This document shows positions 44,329 through 54,899 of a DNA stretch of 64,000 bases, piece after piece. Each line of letters opens with the position of its first letter. Positions within the stretch are counted from its first letter, which is position 1. The notes beneath the pieces were generated by a model. It had not been told where the DNA came from and did no database searches. It was given only the letters and a program-made list of their open reading frames with translations. The DNA comes from Exophiala sp. HKRS030 (taxonomy: Eukaryota; Ascomycota; Eurotiomycetes; Chaetothyriales; Herpotrichiellaceae). The stretch spans positions 5,084,001-5,148,000 of the forward strand of contig JAHWDD010000001.1 in assembly GCA_023897205.1 (NCBI GenBank), given 5' to 3'. The position numbers and the translations under genes are program-made.

Positions 44329-44837
44329 GCAAATTTGGCCTTGGTGGGAGAGCTCACACCCAAGAATCATCATGTCGAGCATCTTGATATCTCGGTGTTG
44401 AGCAGGAAACAAGAACCAGCATAGTGTATGACCTATGTCCATTGGAAGCTACAGTCTATAGCTTTATCAATCCACGTTTGATCGCGTTTCATCATCTTGA
44501 TCGATGATGGCACGATTCTGTCCCAACTCCCCCTTTGCATCATCGCGGGGCGGGTGACGGGACATATCACGTTTTTCATCTGAAACACCTTTTTCGGAAC
44601 GGAGAGGAAAATGGGGGGTCCTCTGGGGGATTGTGAATGGATTCTCTGCAATCCTCATGACCTATAATGGAGCCGCTGAGAAGAAAGAACATGTCTGGTT
44701 GTACGCATACACTCGTTTGGAAGGGGAGATATATTTCGACGTGACGAATGAAAGCAATATAATTTCAAATTCAGTTTCTGTCCTGTCTCGTCACTAGTCT
44801 TGTCAGTATAAGAAGCTCACTTACCTACCTAGGTAGC
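44329..44837. other. Intergenic region
   Basis: No gene is seen. A palindromic CTACCTAGGTAG lies at about 44825-44836, immediately beside the 3' end of the following - strand ORF. Confidence 0.45.
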
Positions 44838-45419
44838 TTAGAGAACATCAACCAGATCAGGTAAAGAGTTGTTCGCAAACTCATTGAGCAGGTTTTGAGC
44901 TTTTAGTCGAATGTGTTCTGTAGATGGCAAGGTAAGCCCCGTATTGTGATCGTCAACGAGGTCGCCCTCCTCATCAAGATCCATGGCGCAATACTCTTCA
45001 AAAGCAAGTTTGATCTCGCCGAGTACCTTGATAGACTCTAGTACTGCCATATTCTTGACCATGAACATCAATCTCGCTTCGTCAATGTTGTGTACTGCGT
45101 AAGCTTCTTGGTCACCGTGAATGTCGTCGAGACTTATTTCCTCGTAGTGGTATTCAGTGCTCTTCTCGTTGCGCATTTTGTGTTTGTACCGTATCTTGCT
45201 CATCAACTCGATGAACAATTGTACAACCCGAATCACTCCGACTTGGACGTTTCGTAGTTTTGCAAACCGACCGAGACCAAGGTGTGTGGATGGTTCCGTA
45301 GAGATCCTCGCCCCCGTGTTAAAGGAAGAAGAACAAGAAGAAGAAGGGTGCTTGGTTCCAACGGCATGCGTGTGGTCCACCAAACCTACGCTCGCCGTGG
45401 TGAACTGTGCGTAAGTCAT
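44838..45419 (-). CDS. Hypothetical protein, possibly the 3' part of a spliced gene
   Basis: Not recognised. The open frame (193 codons) has a helical, charged C-terminal half (FIELMSKIRYKHKMRNEKS, then EARLMFMVKNMAVLESIKVL), which suggests a real protein. About 200 bp upstream on the same strand, a second frame (45710-45459) contains MAFGFSIKDI. That resembles the opening MAFGFS-type motif of some fungal incompatibility/STAND N-terminal domains. A GTATCA donor after KDI (45614) and a GCACAG acceptor (45405) would join the two frames in phase, but this model is tentative. It could be a small HeLo/STAND-associated protein, a gene remnant, or a chance ORF. Confidence 0.35.
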   Translation of the reverse strand: MTYAQFTTASVGLVDHTHAVGTKHPSSSCSSSFNTGARISTEPSTHLGLGRFAKLRNVQVGVIRVVQLFIELMSKIRYKHKMRNEKSTEYHYEEISLDDIHGDQEAYAVHNIDEARLMFMVKNMAVLESIKVLGEIKLAFEEYCAMDLDEEGDLVDDHNTGLTLPSTEHIRLKAQNLLNEFANNSLPDLVDVL

Positions 45420-45779
45420 GGTTTGTAGGTACGCGTGGAGTGTAAGGATGATCCAACCTTAACCTATTGATAGAGCAAAGGACCGGTGTTCCAGCACTTT
45501 CTCCTGGTTTAGAAGAGTGTAAGGTACAATCACCGCGAAGGTTGCTGAGAGATTCAACTTGATATGAAATCCACGTTCCTTTGCATGTTCTTTTGTAATT
45601 GGTGATAATGATACGATGTCTTTGATCGAGAAACCGAAAGCCATTGTCTCTTTCATACTCTTACTTTGGTCAGGAGTCATAGGGTACAATGAAGAATGAA
45701 CAATGAACAATGAATCAGTGTCCCTTATTCAGAATCCTCTTCTCACAAAACAGTACATCCTTTGCTAAATCAAATGTAG

Positions 45780-47120
45780 TTACAATTTTGACTCGTGCCG
45801 AATCTGTAAATCATGTCTACTCAGATCATGTATACTCTTTTTCCCCATATTGCCGAGCATATTGTCAGTGTCTGCCAATAAACACCTGAGGACATGCTCC
45901 ACACCCTGTTCACCACCGATGGCGAGACCGTACATGTACGGACGGCCAATACACACAGCCTTGGCACCCAACGCGAGCGCCTTGAGTACGTCAGCCCCCG
46001 TGCGAATACCACTGTCAAACAACAGTGTCAACTTGGACCGCTGGACGACCTCGTCAGCAGCAATATCAGCCAGAGCATCAAGTGACGCAATCGCTCCATC
46101 GCACTGTCGACCGCCGTGATTGGAAACTATGATGCCATCCATGCCATATTCGACGGCCTTGCGGGCATCTTCGACGGTCTGAATACCTTTGAGAACAATC
46201 GGACCGTCCCAGAGCTTCTTGAGAATCTCGAGATGTTGCCACTCTCGGTAGGTCCCAGAGTTCAAGACATCCAGCCAAGCCCGGGACTTTTGCAAGACAT
46301 GAATGTTTGTCAAGACGCGAACGGCGCCGTACGCCGATCCAGGGCGTTTGAGCATTGTCCATAACTCGGCCAGCTTTTCACCGTAGTTTCGCTTGTCTTG
46401 TTTCAGAGATTCCTCGTACCGTCTATTGAAAACGGGGTCAGAATGTCCGATCTGACAGCCGTCGCCCCAAATGAATGGCAGGTACGAGGTGTCGAGGTCA
46501 GTCGGTCGCCAGGCAAGATTGAACGTGTCCAAGGTCACGACGAGGACCTTGTATCCATTGGCCTTGGCCCGGTTAAGAAGGCTGACGGTCACTTCTTCCC
46601 ACTGCGGTCGTGGCCAGTAGAGCTGGTACCATCGGTTGCCGTCTCCGTTGGCCGCCGCGATTTGCTCGAGGGTTCTGGTTGCGGCGGAGGAGGTGATCAT
46701 GGGCACACCGACCTTTTGACATGCTCTGGCCGTGGCCTCTTCTCCATCTCGGTGCATGATATTTTGAACGCCTACAGGTGCGACGAGGAGCGGACTATTA
46801 TACCTTGTGCCGAATAGTTCAATGCTGACATCTCGTCTGGTGGCATTGACGAGCATACTCGGCTTGAGACGGTAGCGATCAAAGGCGGACAAGTTGGCGG
46901 CATTGGTCTGAGCGCTGCTGGCAGAGCCATAGACATAGCCAAAGTTAGAGGCTGGCACTTTTGCTCGTGCTAGAGATTCCCATTCTTGAGGTTTGGTTGA
47001 AAACAGTGGAGCACGCAATGAGCCGTAGACTTCACGTTGGTAGGAGGAGTACGCGTCCGGATCAGGCTCGGTATAGGGCTGGTTCCATTGTGAGGAATCA
47101 CTTTTTGTATTGTTCGACAT
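45780..47120 (-). CDS. FMN-dependent alpha-hydroxyacid oxidase (lactate 2-monooxygenase-like)
   Basis: TIM-barrel flavoenzyme that oxidises 2-hydroxy acids such as lactate; fungal members of this type are commonly called lactate 2-monooxygenase-like. Single exon. The start at 47120 (MSNNTKSDSSQW) gives 446 residues; an in-frame ATG at 47162 would add 14. Visible motifs are the substrate/FMN block SPLLVAPVGVQNIMHRDGE, YQLYWPR, the catalytic SNHGGRQCDGAIASLDAL and the FMN phosphate-binding FDSGIRTGADVLKALALGAKAVCIGRPYMYG. The C-terminal LLADTDNMLGNMGKKSIHDL is typical of the family. No targeting signal is obvious, so it is likely cytosolic or peroxisomal without a clear PTS1 (it ends ESKL; SKL-like endings are peroxisomal signals, so peroxisomal import is possible). 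The exact substrate cannot be read. Confidence 0.9.
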   Translation of the reverse strand: MSNNTKSDSSQWNQPYTEPDPDAYSSYQREVYGSLRAPLFSTKPQEWESLARAKVPASNFGYVYGSASSAQTNAANLSAFDRYRLKPSMLVNATRRDVSIELFGTRYNSPLLVAPVGVQNIMHRDGEEATARACQKVGVPMITSSAATRTLEQIAAANGDGNRWYQLYWPRPQWEEVTVSLLNRAKANGYKVLVVTLDTFNLAWRPTDLDTSYLPFIWGDGCQIGHSDPVFNRRYEESLKQDKRNYGEKLAELWTMLKRPGSAYGAVRVLTNIHVLQKSRAWLDVLNSGTYREWQHLEILKKLWDGPIVLKGIQTVEDARKAVEYGMDGIIVSNHGGRQCDGAIASLDALADIAADEVVQRSKLTLLFDSGIRTGADVLKALALGAKAVCIGRPYMYGLAIGGEQGVEHVLRCLLADTDNMLGNMGKKSIHDLSRHDLQIRHESKL

Positions 47121-48077
47121 TATGAGATGATGAGTATTGTCAACACAAGAGGTGATAGCCAAGGCAGCCCGTATAGAGACACGTCAAAGATGCTGTATGG
47201 GGGAAATAGAAGCAAAAGTACGGAGTACATCCCGGGTACTCTGTATAACCGACAGATGGGAGAGCAACCGAGGTTCAAAACTCAAAGGTCAGGATGAAGT
47301 CGAGGCGTGAATCTGACTATTCCAATTCGGTGAGCACGGGAAATGGTTGTTCCGTACGCAATTGAGACACGACTACGAGTACTGCACGACAGAGTGGTGA
47401 GCACATAAAGCGTAGGTTGTATCGTAGATACCTTATTAGTATGGCGAGTAGATTTAGCGGCACATCATCATCTTGAAGATCACCGGAGGGAATTAGAGGA
47501 GCTGCAAGCATGAGTACTGCTCTAGATACGAGTACTAAATAGTATTCGAAAAAGTACCAATTTGAGCGTAGATCGAGACATTTACGTACACATTGCTGGA
47601 ACCCTACGGTACGAGCACGAGTACTCAGCTGAGAAGTGCCCAGCTTATTTATACTACCTAGACTTGTAGCGGTGGTCGTGGTCCAAGCTGGAATTTGGTA
47701 GAGAAGCAAGTGTAGCTAAAAACTTATAGGCGCTATCAGGTGCTGAATCCACCTATAAGGGGCTCGCCTAAATTGAGCCTAGGCAAGCCTAATGTCTATC
47801 ACCGACTAAGTGTAGATCCTCGCAAGTTGCCGCATCATCCATCGTTGATGACGTTGCAAGCCCAATGCTGGACGTGACGCAGGTTTCAAGACCACAACCA
47901 ATCCAAGGTTTCTGACCTCATTTCTTTTCGACTCCAGGAGACCAACAACCTGCAGAGAAGTTCTTCTTCACCTTCTTCCTGTATTGCCCCCCATCTTCAC
48001 CTACGAGGAATATCCTTCTCTTATCCTTAAACCCGATGCCTCTCTGACCGCCTACGACTCCCCGAGCTCCTGTGAAT
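47121..48077. other. Divergent promoter region, hydroxyacid oxidase / Ist2-like
   Basis: TACGGAGTA occurs at 47219-47227. Inverted 8-bp arms CTTATAGG (47723-47730) and CCTATAAG (47752-47759) could form a stem with a 21-nt loop. Pyrimidine-rich DNA precedes the Ist2-like start. No gene is supported. Confidence 0.5.
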
Positions 48078-50335
48078 ATGGCCCACAAGGTGTTACAGGA
48101 CAACTTCGAAGTTGACTATGTCATTGTCCTCAGAGTCTCCTCTGATGACAAACAAGCCGGAGCAGCACAATTCCAAAAACTTATACGTGTCCTTGCCGAG
48201 ACGGGCCTCACTACCGAAGTCCGTCGTGGTGATGAGACCTCCCTACTTGTCTTTGTGAAGGCGGCCGATGAACAAGCTTTCGCCGAAGTTGTATACAGAT
48301 CCAGAATCAAGGATTGGCTCCATGGTATTCGACAAATCCAGCCTACGAAAGACCCGGCAGAGACACTCACCTCAGAGCCATTGACCCCTGCTGAAAGACT
48401 GCGGATGATCCACCACATGATCTGCTGTCCTGAGGAAGAAGGAGGAGCCGGAATTACTCCCAAACATGGTCAATGGAAGTCAGTTGAGGCTGTCTTCCCT
48501 CTTCATGACCATGTGAAGAACAAGAAATGGTTGGCCGAGTTCGCTCGCAAAACGTTTCTCACACCAGAGGACCTCGACGAAATCAGGAATTCCATGGGCG
48601 AGCAGGTATGTGTTTTGGGCTGCACAGTTACATACAGACTGACATGTTGCAGATTGGCTACTACTACGCTTTCCTCCAGTCATACTTCTCTTTCCTGATA
48701 TTCCCTGCGGCGTTCGGGTTCTCCAGCTGGATATTGCTTGGAAACTTCTCAGCCATTTATGCTGTTGTCAACGGTCTGTGGTGTGTCGTCTTCGTGGAGT
48801 ATTGGAAGCGACAAGAGCAGGAACTTGCCATACGATGGGATGTCAAGAACGTGTCTTCAATCGAGGACAAGAGAAGAGAGTTCGTCCCGGAGAAGACCAT
48901 CACAGATTCCATCACTGGAGAAAAGATGGCATACTTCCCGGCAAAGAAACGACTCCAGCGCCAACTTCTGCAGATACCACTGGCAATCCTGTGTGTGGTG
49001 GCACTGGGTGCAATTATTTGCACTTGCTATGCTATTGAGATTTTCATCTCCGAAGTCTACGATGGCCCACTCAAGTCTGTTCTCGTCTTCCTACCGACCA
49101 TCATCCTTACCCTACTGGTTCCTGCTGTCAGCAATTACCTCACCCAGTTCGCTGAACGGCTCACTTATTACGAAAACTACGAAACTCAAGATGCTCACGA
49201 CAAGGCCATGATTTCCAAAGTCTTTGTCATCAACTTTATAACCTCATACCTGGCCATCTTCCTGACGTCGTTTGTGTACGTCCCTTTTGCCTCGCTGCTT
49301 GTTCCTTACCTCGACATTTTCAGCCTGACAGTCAAGCCTTTCGCACAAAACGAGAAACAAATGCAACCACCATCGCCTGCCCAGTTCACGATCAACCCTA
49401 ACAGGATTCGAGATCAAATGATCTACTTTGCAGTGACTGCGCAAGTGGTCAACTTCGGTATGGAGACCGTCATGCCAATTCTTACGCAGAAAGGGACAAA
49501 GAAGTACAAGGAGATGCAATCTGCTCGAGCCGAGAAGAATGGCGGCACTGTTCCGTCGGTCTCTGCCAACGACCCGCCCGAGGAGAAAGACTTCTTGACT
49601 AGAGTTCGAGAGGAGGCTTCTCTTCCTGACTATGACGTGGCGACCGATCTTCGTGAGATGGTCATCCAGTTCGGATATTTGGCCCTCTTCTCAGTTATCT
49701 GGCCCCTAACTCCAGTCTCATACTTTATCAACAACTGGATCGAACTGAGAGGGGACACGTTCAAACTGACTGTGGAATGTCGACGACCCAATCCTGCACG
49801 CGCTGATTCGATTGGGCCTTGGCTTGATAGTCTGGAGTTCCTAGCCTGGTTGGGAAGCATCACTACTGCAGCCTTGGTCTATATGTTTAGCGGCGGGCAA
49901 GGACCAGACGGTCGTCCGCATGCCATATGCCTGTGGGCGCTTCTTTTGGGGGTATTTTGCTCGGAGCACATCTTCCTTGTGGTGCGAGTCATTGTGAGGT
50001 ATGCCATTAGCAAAGTTGACAGTGCAGCAATGCGGAAAGAACGGAGTGAACGATTTATGGTACGCAAGAAATTTCTCGAGGACGCTGGTCTGGCCGATGT
50101 CATCAAGTACTCCTTGCCAAAGAGTCCATTGAAAGCGACATCTGGCGATCAAGCATTTGCAAACATTACAAGAGATAGCCTTGAGGAAGATGCCAGACGG
50201 GATAGTCTTAGGAGTACTACCGCTTCTGATCGATTCTGGAATCATCAACGCAGTTGGGCTGAAGCAGAAAAGGTTGGGTTGGGTATGATTGACCTCATGG
50301 ATGTCAAGGATGGAACAGAAAAGAAGAGCCAGTGA
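48078..50335 (+). CDS. Anoctamin-family membrane protein, Ist2-like
   Basis: Multi-spanning protein of the TMEM16/anoctamin family. In yeast, Ist2 tethers cortical ER to the plasma membrane; other relatives are lipid scramblases. Two exons, 48078-48605 and 48653-50335 (GTATGT...TTGCAG), give 736 residues. The cytosolic N-terminus (about 175 residues) is followed by the first membrane block YYAFLQSYFSFLIFPAAFGF. Further segments include LLQIPLAILCVVALGAIICTCY, VLVFLPTIILTLLVPAV, FLTSFVYVPFASLLVPYL and LWALLLGVFCSEHIFLVVRVIV. The ERLTYYENYETQ and FVINFITSYLAIF stretch carries the family's conserved core. The C-terminal tail (about 120 residues) is charged but lacks a long basic cluster like that of yeast Ist2. 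Whether it scrambles lipids or tethers membranes cannot be judged here. Confidence 0.88.
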
Positions 50336-51102
50336 TCATTTTGAGTGGCGTTGGTTTGATGGATTGCTGGCAGCGGTGTGTTTTTGGTCCTCAAAAAAGA
50401 AACAAAGGTGGGGTCGACAGTACCGACAAGGGGGGCAGGGATGGTAGGATGGAAGCATTGAGGAAACAAAGGATTTGCAAGCTCAGATGAATCTCTGAAA
50501 CGGTACGGAGTGCTTATGAGTAACGAAAATGACTATGGAGTGTCCGCGATTATGGGTTGCTGTTTACGACTCAACATTTGATGTTCTGTACTCGCACTGT
50601 AGATGAAGATTCGTTCGTGAGTACGCAGAAGTTGTGTACGATCTCTTGTCTTATCGCGATGCATGCAGTACAAAACCCTGGCCTCGGCTCGCTTATACTC
50701 GTGTGTCGTGCAAAGACAAGGATGAGGATCTAGATCCAATGCACTAGTCTCGATCGTCTGTTTTGGCGACGACGTCATCACTTGGACACCACTGACCACC
50801 TTTGAAGCTCCTTGAATCACTATTTTGGACCATGATCCACGCTCAGCTGGAGATTATGGTCAGGGATTCCAGGCCCAAGGATGATTGACGGTGACCAGGT
50901 TATTTTGGATCTCTTTTCTTTTGGGTCATCTATCTTGTATACATCTTGTATTTTTTTGTTATTCTACCGCTCCCTCCTCCGCATTGTGTCGCAAAGTCCA
51001 CACCTGAACGTGTTTCTTTCCTCTGAGTCAATCTCTCTTTGGAAATAAAAATAATACGCGGTCCTGTGTACAAGGTAATCTCTCATCAGATCCGTCACAG
51101 CC
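50336..51102. other. Intergenic region, Ist2-like to hydrolase
   Basis: Two + strand genes flank this region, so it holds a 3' UTR and a promoter. A partial TACGGAGT motif is present near 50502. No gene is seen. Confidence 0.5.
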
Positions 51103-52524
51103 ATGGCGACCTCCTCATCCCATTCCGACAACACCAAAATAACAGACCAACAAAACCCGGAAGAAAAGGCCAATGATGAACTGTCTCAACATTACCGCTC
51201 GCAGTCGAGGTCGGCGTCGATCAAAATCACAAAACGTACCGACCTTTCAGTCTTGTACAGGGTCGTCCGGACCCTCATCAGACCCATCCGGCCCAGACTG
51301 GTCAAGATAGGCAACGACATGCCGGCCGGGAGTCAACGGTTGTCGGCGCCGAAACGGAGAGGGTGTGAGGCGATTGAGAGTCAGAGGGAGGGAGTGTGGG
51401 AGTATACATTTCGACACGTAGAAGCTTCTCAGATCCAAGCACGGTCGCAGTCACAATCGAACTCACGATCGCGGTCACACTTGGATAAGGACAACGTCAT
51501 CAACATTGACCACGAGAAAGCCATTCGGACGACCGACTCATCAAGCACATCCCCCAACGCGACATCATCATCTCGAAAAAAACAAAAACATCGAATCTAT
51601 TACTTCAGCGGAGGAGGGTTCCAATCGCCCCCGAGCGGTGGTCACTGGTTGTTTCTGGGTAAATTGGCCAAAGATTTACAAATGTCCTCGAGTGAAACCG
51701 ACGCCACGGAATTCGAAGTGACACTGGTGGCTCAACCTTTGGCACCGGCCAGTCCGGCGCCAGACGCTCTGCCGGTGTTGAGGAGGTGGGTGACTTCGGT
51801 CCTTGACGATGCCGCTCGACAATCCGACACAGACAGCACAGTCACGGTGACACTTGCCGGAGACAGCTCAGGAGGAAACGTGGCGTTGAGTTTAGGAATG
51901 TGGGCCGTACAAGAACTTCCAGACCTCGCGAGGAACGCCTTGTCTTCGATTCTTGTCATTTCTCCTGCCGTCGATTTGAGGAACGTCAATGAAGAGATCA
52001 AAGTGGCCGACAAGTATGACCCGATCTTGACGATCGGGTTGACGGGTGACGTCGCGTGTGCTTGGGTTGGAAGTGTCGAGTCGAAAAGGAGGCCCAAAAC
52101 AAACAGGACGATGACAAACACAAACAGAAACACAAAGACGGAGATGGACAAGGACACCGACACAGAAACGGAGGCGAAAAAGGGTGTCGGTATGAGGGAA
52201 ATGAGTACGAGTGACCCGTCAGTCTCACCGTTATTGCATTCAGACCCGACATTTGAAAAACTCAGAGACAATCAAGTCTGTGTGCACGGCGTGGTGGGGA
52301 CTCACGACGTCTTGGCCCCCGACGCGCTCGAAATGATGAGAAAGTGCGACAGGTTCGGCGTCCCCGGGGAATGGCTGGTGTGGGAGGGTCAGATGCACTG
52401 TTTCCCCCTCGCGGGGGTGGGTGACATCTTGGGCCTGAGGGAGGGCAAGGAGGCGAGGATGTGGATCGAGGACGTGTTGAAGAGGAACGTGGTTCGGTCC
52501 CGAGAGTCGACATGTGTCGTTTGA
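51103..52524 (+). CDS. Alpha/beta hydrolase, HSL (hormone-sensitive lipase)-like
   Basis: Predicted esterase or lipase of the alpha/beta-hydrolase-3 group, single exon, 473 residues. The N-terminal ~160 residues are polar and low-complexity. The oxyanion-hole motif appears as YYFSGGGFQSPPSGGHW, a variant of the family's HGGG. The nucleophile serine is in GDSSGGNVAL, the acid is in GTHDVLAPD and the histidine is in EGQMHCFPL. A 40-residue Thr/Asn/Lys-rich insertion (KTNRTMTNTNRNTKTEMDKD) sits between nucleophile and acid. All three catalytic positions are present, so activity is expected. The natural ester is unknown. The loss of the first His of HGGG could alter the oxyanion hole. A downstream gene on the opposite strand is convergent. 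Confidence 0.8.
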   Translation: MATSSSHSDNTKITDQQNPEEKANDELSQHYRSQSRSASIKITKRTDLSVLYRVVRTLIRPIRPRLVKIGNDMPAGSQRLSAPKRRGCEAIESQREGVWEYTFRHVEASQIQARSQSQSNSRSRSHLDKDNVINIDHEKAIRTTDSSSTSPNATSSSRKKQKHRIYYFSGGGFQSPPSGGHWLFLGKLAKDLQMSSSETDATEFEVTLVAQPLAPASPAPDALPVLRRWVTSVLDDAARQSDTDSTVTVTLAGDSSGGNVALSLGMWAVQELPDLARNALSSILVISPAVDLRNVNEEIKVADKYDPILTIGLTGDVACAWVGSVESKRRPKTNRTMTNTNRNTKTEMDKDTDTETEAKKGVGMREMSTSDPSVSPLLHSDPTFEKLRDNQVCVHGVVGTHDVLAPDALEMMRKCDRFGVPGEWLVWEGQMHCFPLAGVGDILGLREGKEARMWIEDVLKRNVVRSRESTCVV

Positions 52525-52738
52525 CAACGCAAAAGACGTGGGTCGCAAAGAGGAGGAATATCTCGTACAAGTAGAAGCCGCGAAAGCAATATACCCGGGA
52601 CGGCGAAGTGTAAGAGTATGGGTTATGGATATGGATATATATGGGTACGTTGATATATGGGAGGGTTCAATCGATCGACATTCTCGGGCTTTTTGGTATT
52701 CGTACAATTCTTCTCATGGTAATCACGAATTTAATCAA

Positions 52739-54253
52739 TCACTTTATAGACTTTGGCTCATCGAGAATACCATTCTCTCCCAACGTCACAATGGCCTGTA
52801 ACAACATCTTTCTCTCCTCATCTTGCTCCTGTTCCACCATGACTTGCCATAACCCCTTTCTTCGACCAGAACCCGATCCATCCACCGTTTGGGTTTTGTC
52901 ACGTTTCGAGTTGCCATTGTTACCACCACCGCCGCCGCCACGTGCATGTTGAACATCGTGCGAATGCCGACAGTGTTTTCCGAATCTACAACGTCCATAC
53001 TTTGCAAACGCCCTACACATTTCTGGTGCTGCAGGTTGAGACGTCGACGGCAATGTCGGTGGTCTCGAAGAGGCGTTGGAGAGAGCATGATGTTCTAGCG
53101 CCAGCCGTTTCGTGCTGAGAACTTCTGGACCCGAGTCTGCATCATCCGAGTCACTCCCAGACGCAGAGTCGGAGTTCCCGTCACTGTCCGAGTCTGAATC
53201 AGAATCAGAAGAATCAGAGCCAGAAGACGAAGTAGCATCCGAATCCGTCAGGTCTGAACTTGATGTGTCATCAGCGACTGGTGGCTTGACCTGATGGTTG
53301 TTTGTAATCGAAGAGCTAGGCTGCTGATGCTCTTCGGCAAGTCTCAACGCTTCCTCGGCCTTTGCTAGTCGTTCTTGGGCTTTGAGAGCCTTTGCACGTA
53401 ACCTTTCCGCTTTTGTTTTGGCATGTCCCGCCGAGTCAGGCTGTTTTGTATCTTGTGTCCGCGCTTGTGACTGCGATTTCTTTGACTGGACTGATTCACG
53501 CTGTCGTCTTCGTGCTTCGAGGGCCTGCTCTCGTGCCTCACGCGCGGCTTGCATTTTTGCGGCCTTCTCCTCTTTCCACCGTCGCTTCTTCTCTTCGGCT
53601 TCCTTCTTCGCGGCGTCGACTTTGGCCTGAGTCGGGTATCGTTTCTTTCTCTCCGCTATCCAGGCCGCTATTTCAGCCGGCGTGCGCAGGATGATGTTGT
53701 GCCCACCATACTCGATCTCTAAGCCTGATGAAACTTTGTTTTGAACAGCCAGTCTTGCCTCTTCGCCCTCGTCGTCCTCCGGTTCGGAAGCAGGATCGAC
53801 TTTCATCGGCGTCAGGCCAAGGAGGTTCTGTTTCTTCTGGGCATTTTCTACCTTGTGAGTCGGTGGCTGTGGCTGAGGCGCAGCTTGTGGTGCTGGTTTT
53901 CGTGGGAGGAGATGCTCGATGGAGGCGTTAAAACTCGGTACTGCCGGGGAGGCTGCAGATACCGGCCGGCCGGGTTGGTTGTTCGCAGGCTTGAAGGCAG
54001 TATTGTAATCTCTCTTTTGGGGACCATTCCATCCTCCTCCACGGTGAGACCCATGTTGTTGTTGTCTGTGATTGGAGTGGTATGGACCATGTGAGTGACC
54101 CCCTCCTCTCCCTCCTCGACCACCTCTCCCAAAACCTCTAGAGGATCCTCGATCAGATGAAAAGTTGTTGTTGCTCGGTCGGTTGACTGGTTCTGTGGCT
54201 CGCTTAGGCGGAGGAGGCGGAGGAGGTGGGAAGGAGAATGGTTGACCAGACAT
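52739..54253 (-). CDS. NUFIP-like protein with C-terminal CCCH zinc finger
   Basis: Nuclear RNA-linked protein, single exon, 504 residues. The conserved NUFIP1 block reads GLEIEYGGHNIILRTPAEIA followed by WIAERKKRYPT near residues 175-210. In yeast and humans, Rsa1/NUFIP1 proteins help assemble box C/D snoRNPs with R2TP. The N-terminus is Pro-rich (eight prolines) and then RGG-rich (GFGRGGRGGRGGGHSHG), typical of RNA-binding tails. A long basic/acidic coiled-coil region (EEKKRRWKEEKAAKMQAAREAREQ) follows, then a Ser/Asp-rich acidic run. A CCCH finger (CRAFAKYGRCRFGKHCRHSH) lies near residue 410. The NUFIP call is strong. A role in snoRNP assembly is inferred from the family. Confidence 0.85.
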   Translation of the reverse strand: MSGQPFSFPPPPPPPPKRATEPVNRPSNNNFSSDRGSSRGFGRGGRGGRGGGHSHGPYHSNHRQQQHGSHRGGGWNGPQKRDYNTAFKPANNQPGRPVSAASPAVPSFNASIEHLLPRKPAPQAAPQPQPPTHKVENAQKKQNLLGLTPMKVDPASEPEDDEGEEARLAVQNKVSSGLEIEYGGHNIILRTPAEIAAWIAERKKRYPTQAKVDAAKKEAEEKKRRWKEEKAAKMQAAREAREQALEARRRQRESVQSKKSQSQARTQDTKQPDSAGHAKTKAERLRAKALKAQERLAKAEEALRLAEEHQQPSSSITNNHQVKPPVADDTSSSDLTDSDATSSSGSDSSDSDSDSDSDGNSDSASGSDSDDADSGPEVLSTKRLALEHHALSNASSRPPTLPSTSQPAAPEMCRAFAKYGRCRFGKHCRHSHDVQHARGGGGGGNNGNSKRDKTQTVDGSGSGRRKGLWQVMVEQEQDEERKMLLQAIVTLGENGILDEPKSIK

Positions 54254-54899
54254 GTTATGGGATTGATTTCACAGCATTGTACCTAGGTGTGTCGCAAGAT
54301 CAAGAATGTGCTCTTGATGATGAATGGCAGACGCCAGGATAGTTGCAACAAGTAGGGGAAATAGAACATGTCAAGAAATTTTGTTTACAGAACGACGTCA
54401 GAAAGAAAGTCTTGTGGGGTAAATAACGGCAGCCTCGTAGCCTCGCAGCCTGACCGGAGTTTATGCTACGAGTAGCCTATCAACCTGAAAGACAACGAGC
54501 AGGAGTACGTTTGACTATGTGAGTATGTGTGGGAATATACACAGCCATACCGTCCTATCAGTGCGAGTTCAAACCATTTCAAAGAAGACAAGATGGTTCA
54601 TGAAATGCAAGAAGTATTTATTCGGCGCAAGGCTGTTAAAGCAGCATCTTATCTACATGGATTTTTGATTCTTCGTGTCCGTCCATTTTCGAGATATTCT
54701 ATTAATAAAAGTAAAGTCGGTGCCGGGAAATCCGCCTGTGGTTTAGGCGCCCTTCGATTTCGGGCTGCAGCTTTTGACATCTATAATGCCACGCACACGA
54801 CTTTAACACGGGAAGTGAGCAATAATGGGCGAATCTTATTAATGGGTGTCACTGTCCTCGTCCCGGAACCAAAACGGCCTTGGACTAATAGTTCTGCGC
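54254..54899. other. Intergenic region, flavin monooxygenase end / NUFIP-like start
   Basis: Both flanking genes lie on the - strand. It holds the NUFIP-like promoter and the monooxygenase 3' flank. ORFs on both strands run into the monooxygenase exons and are not real genes. Confidence 0.5.

Noticed and set aside
53112..53294. Glu/Ser-rich ORF on the + strand
   Set aside because: Antisense to the acidic run of the NUFIP-like protein.
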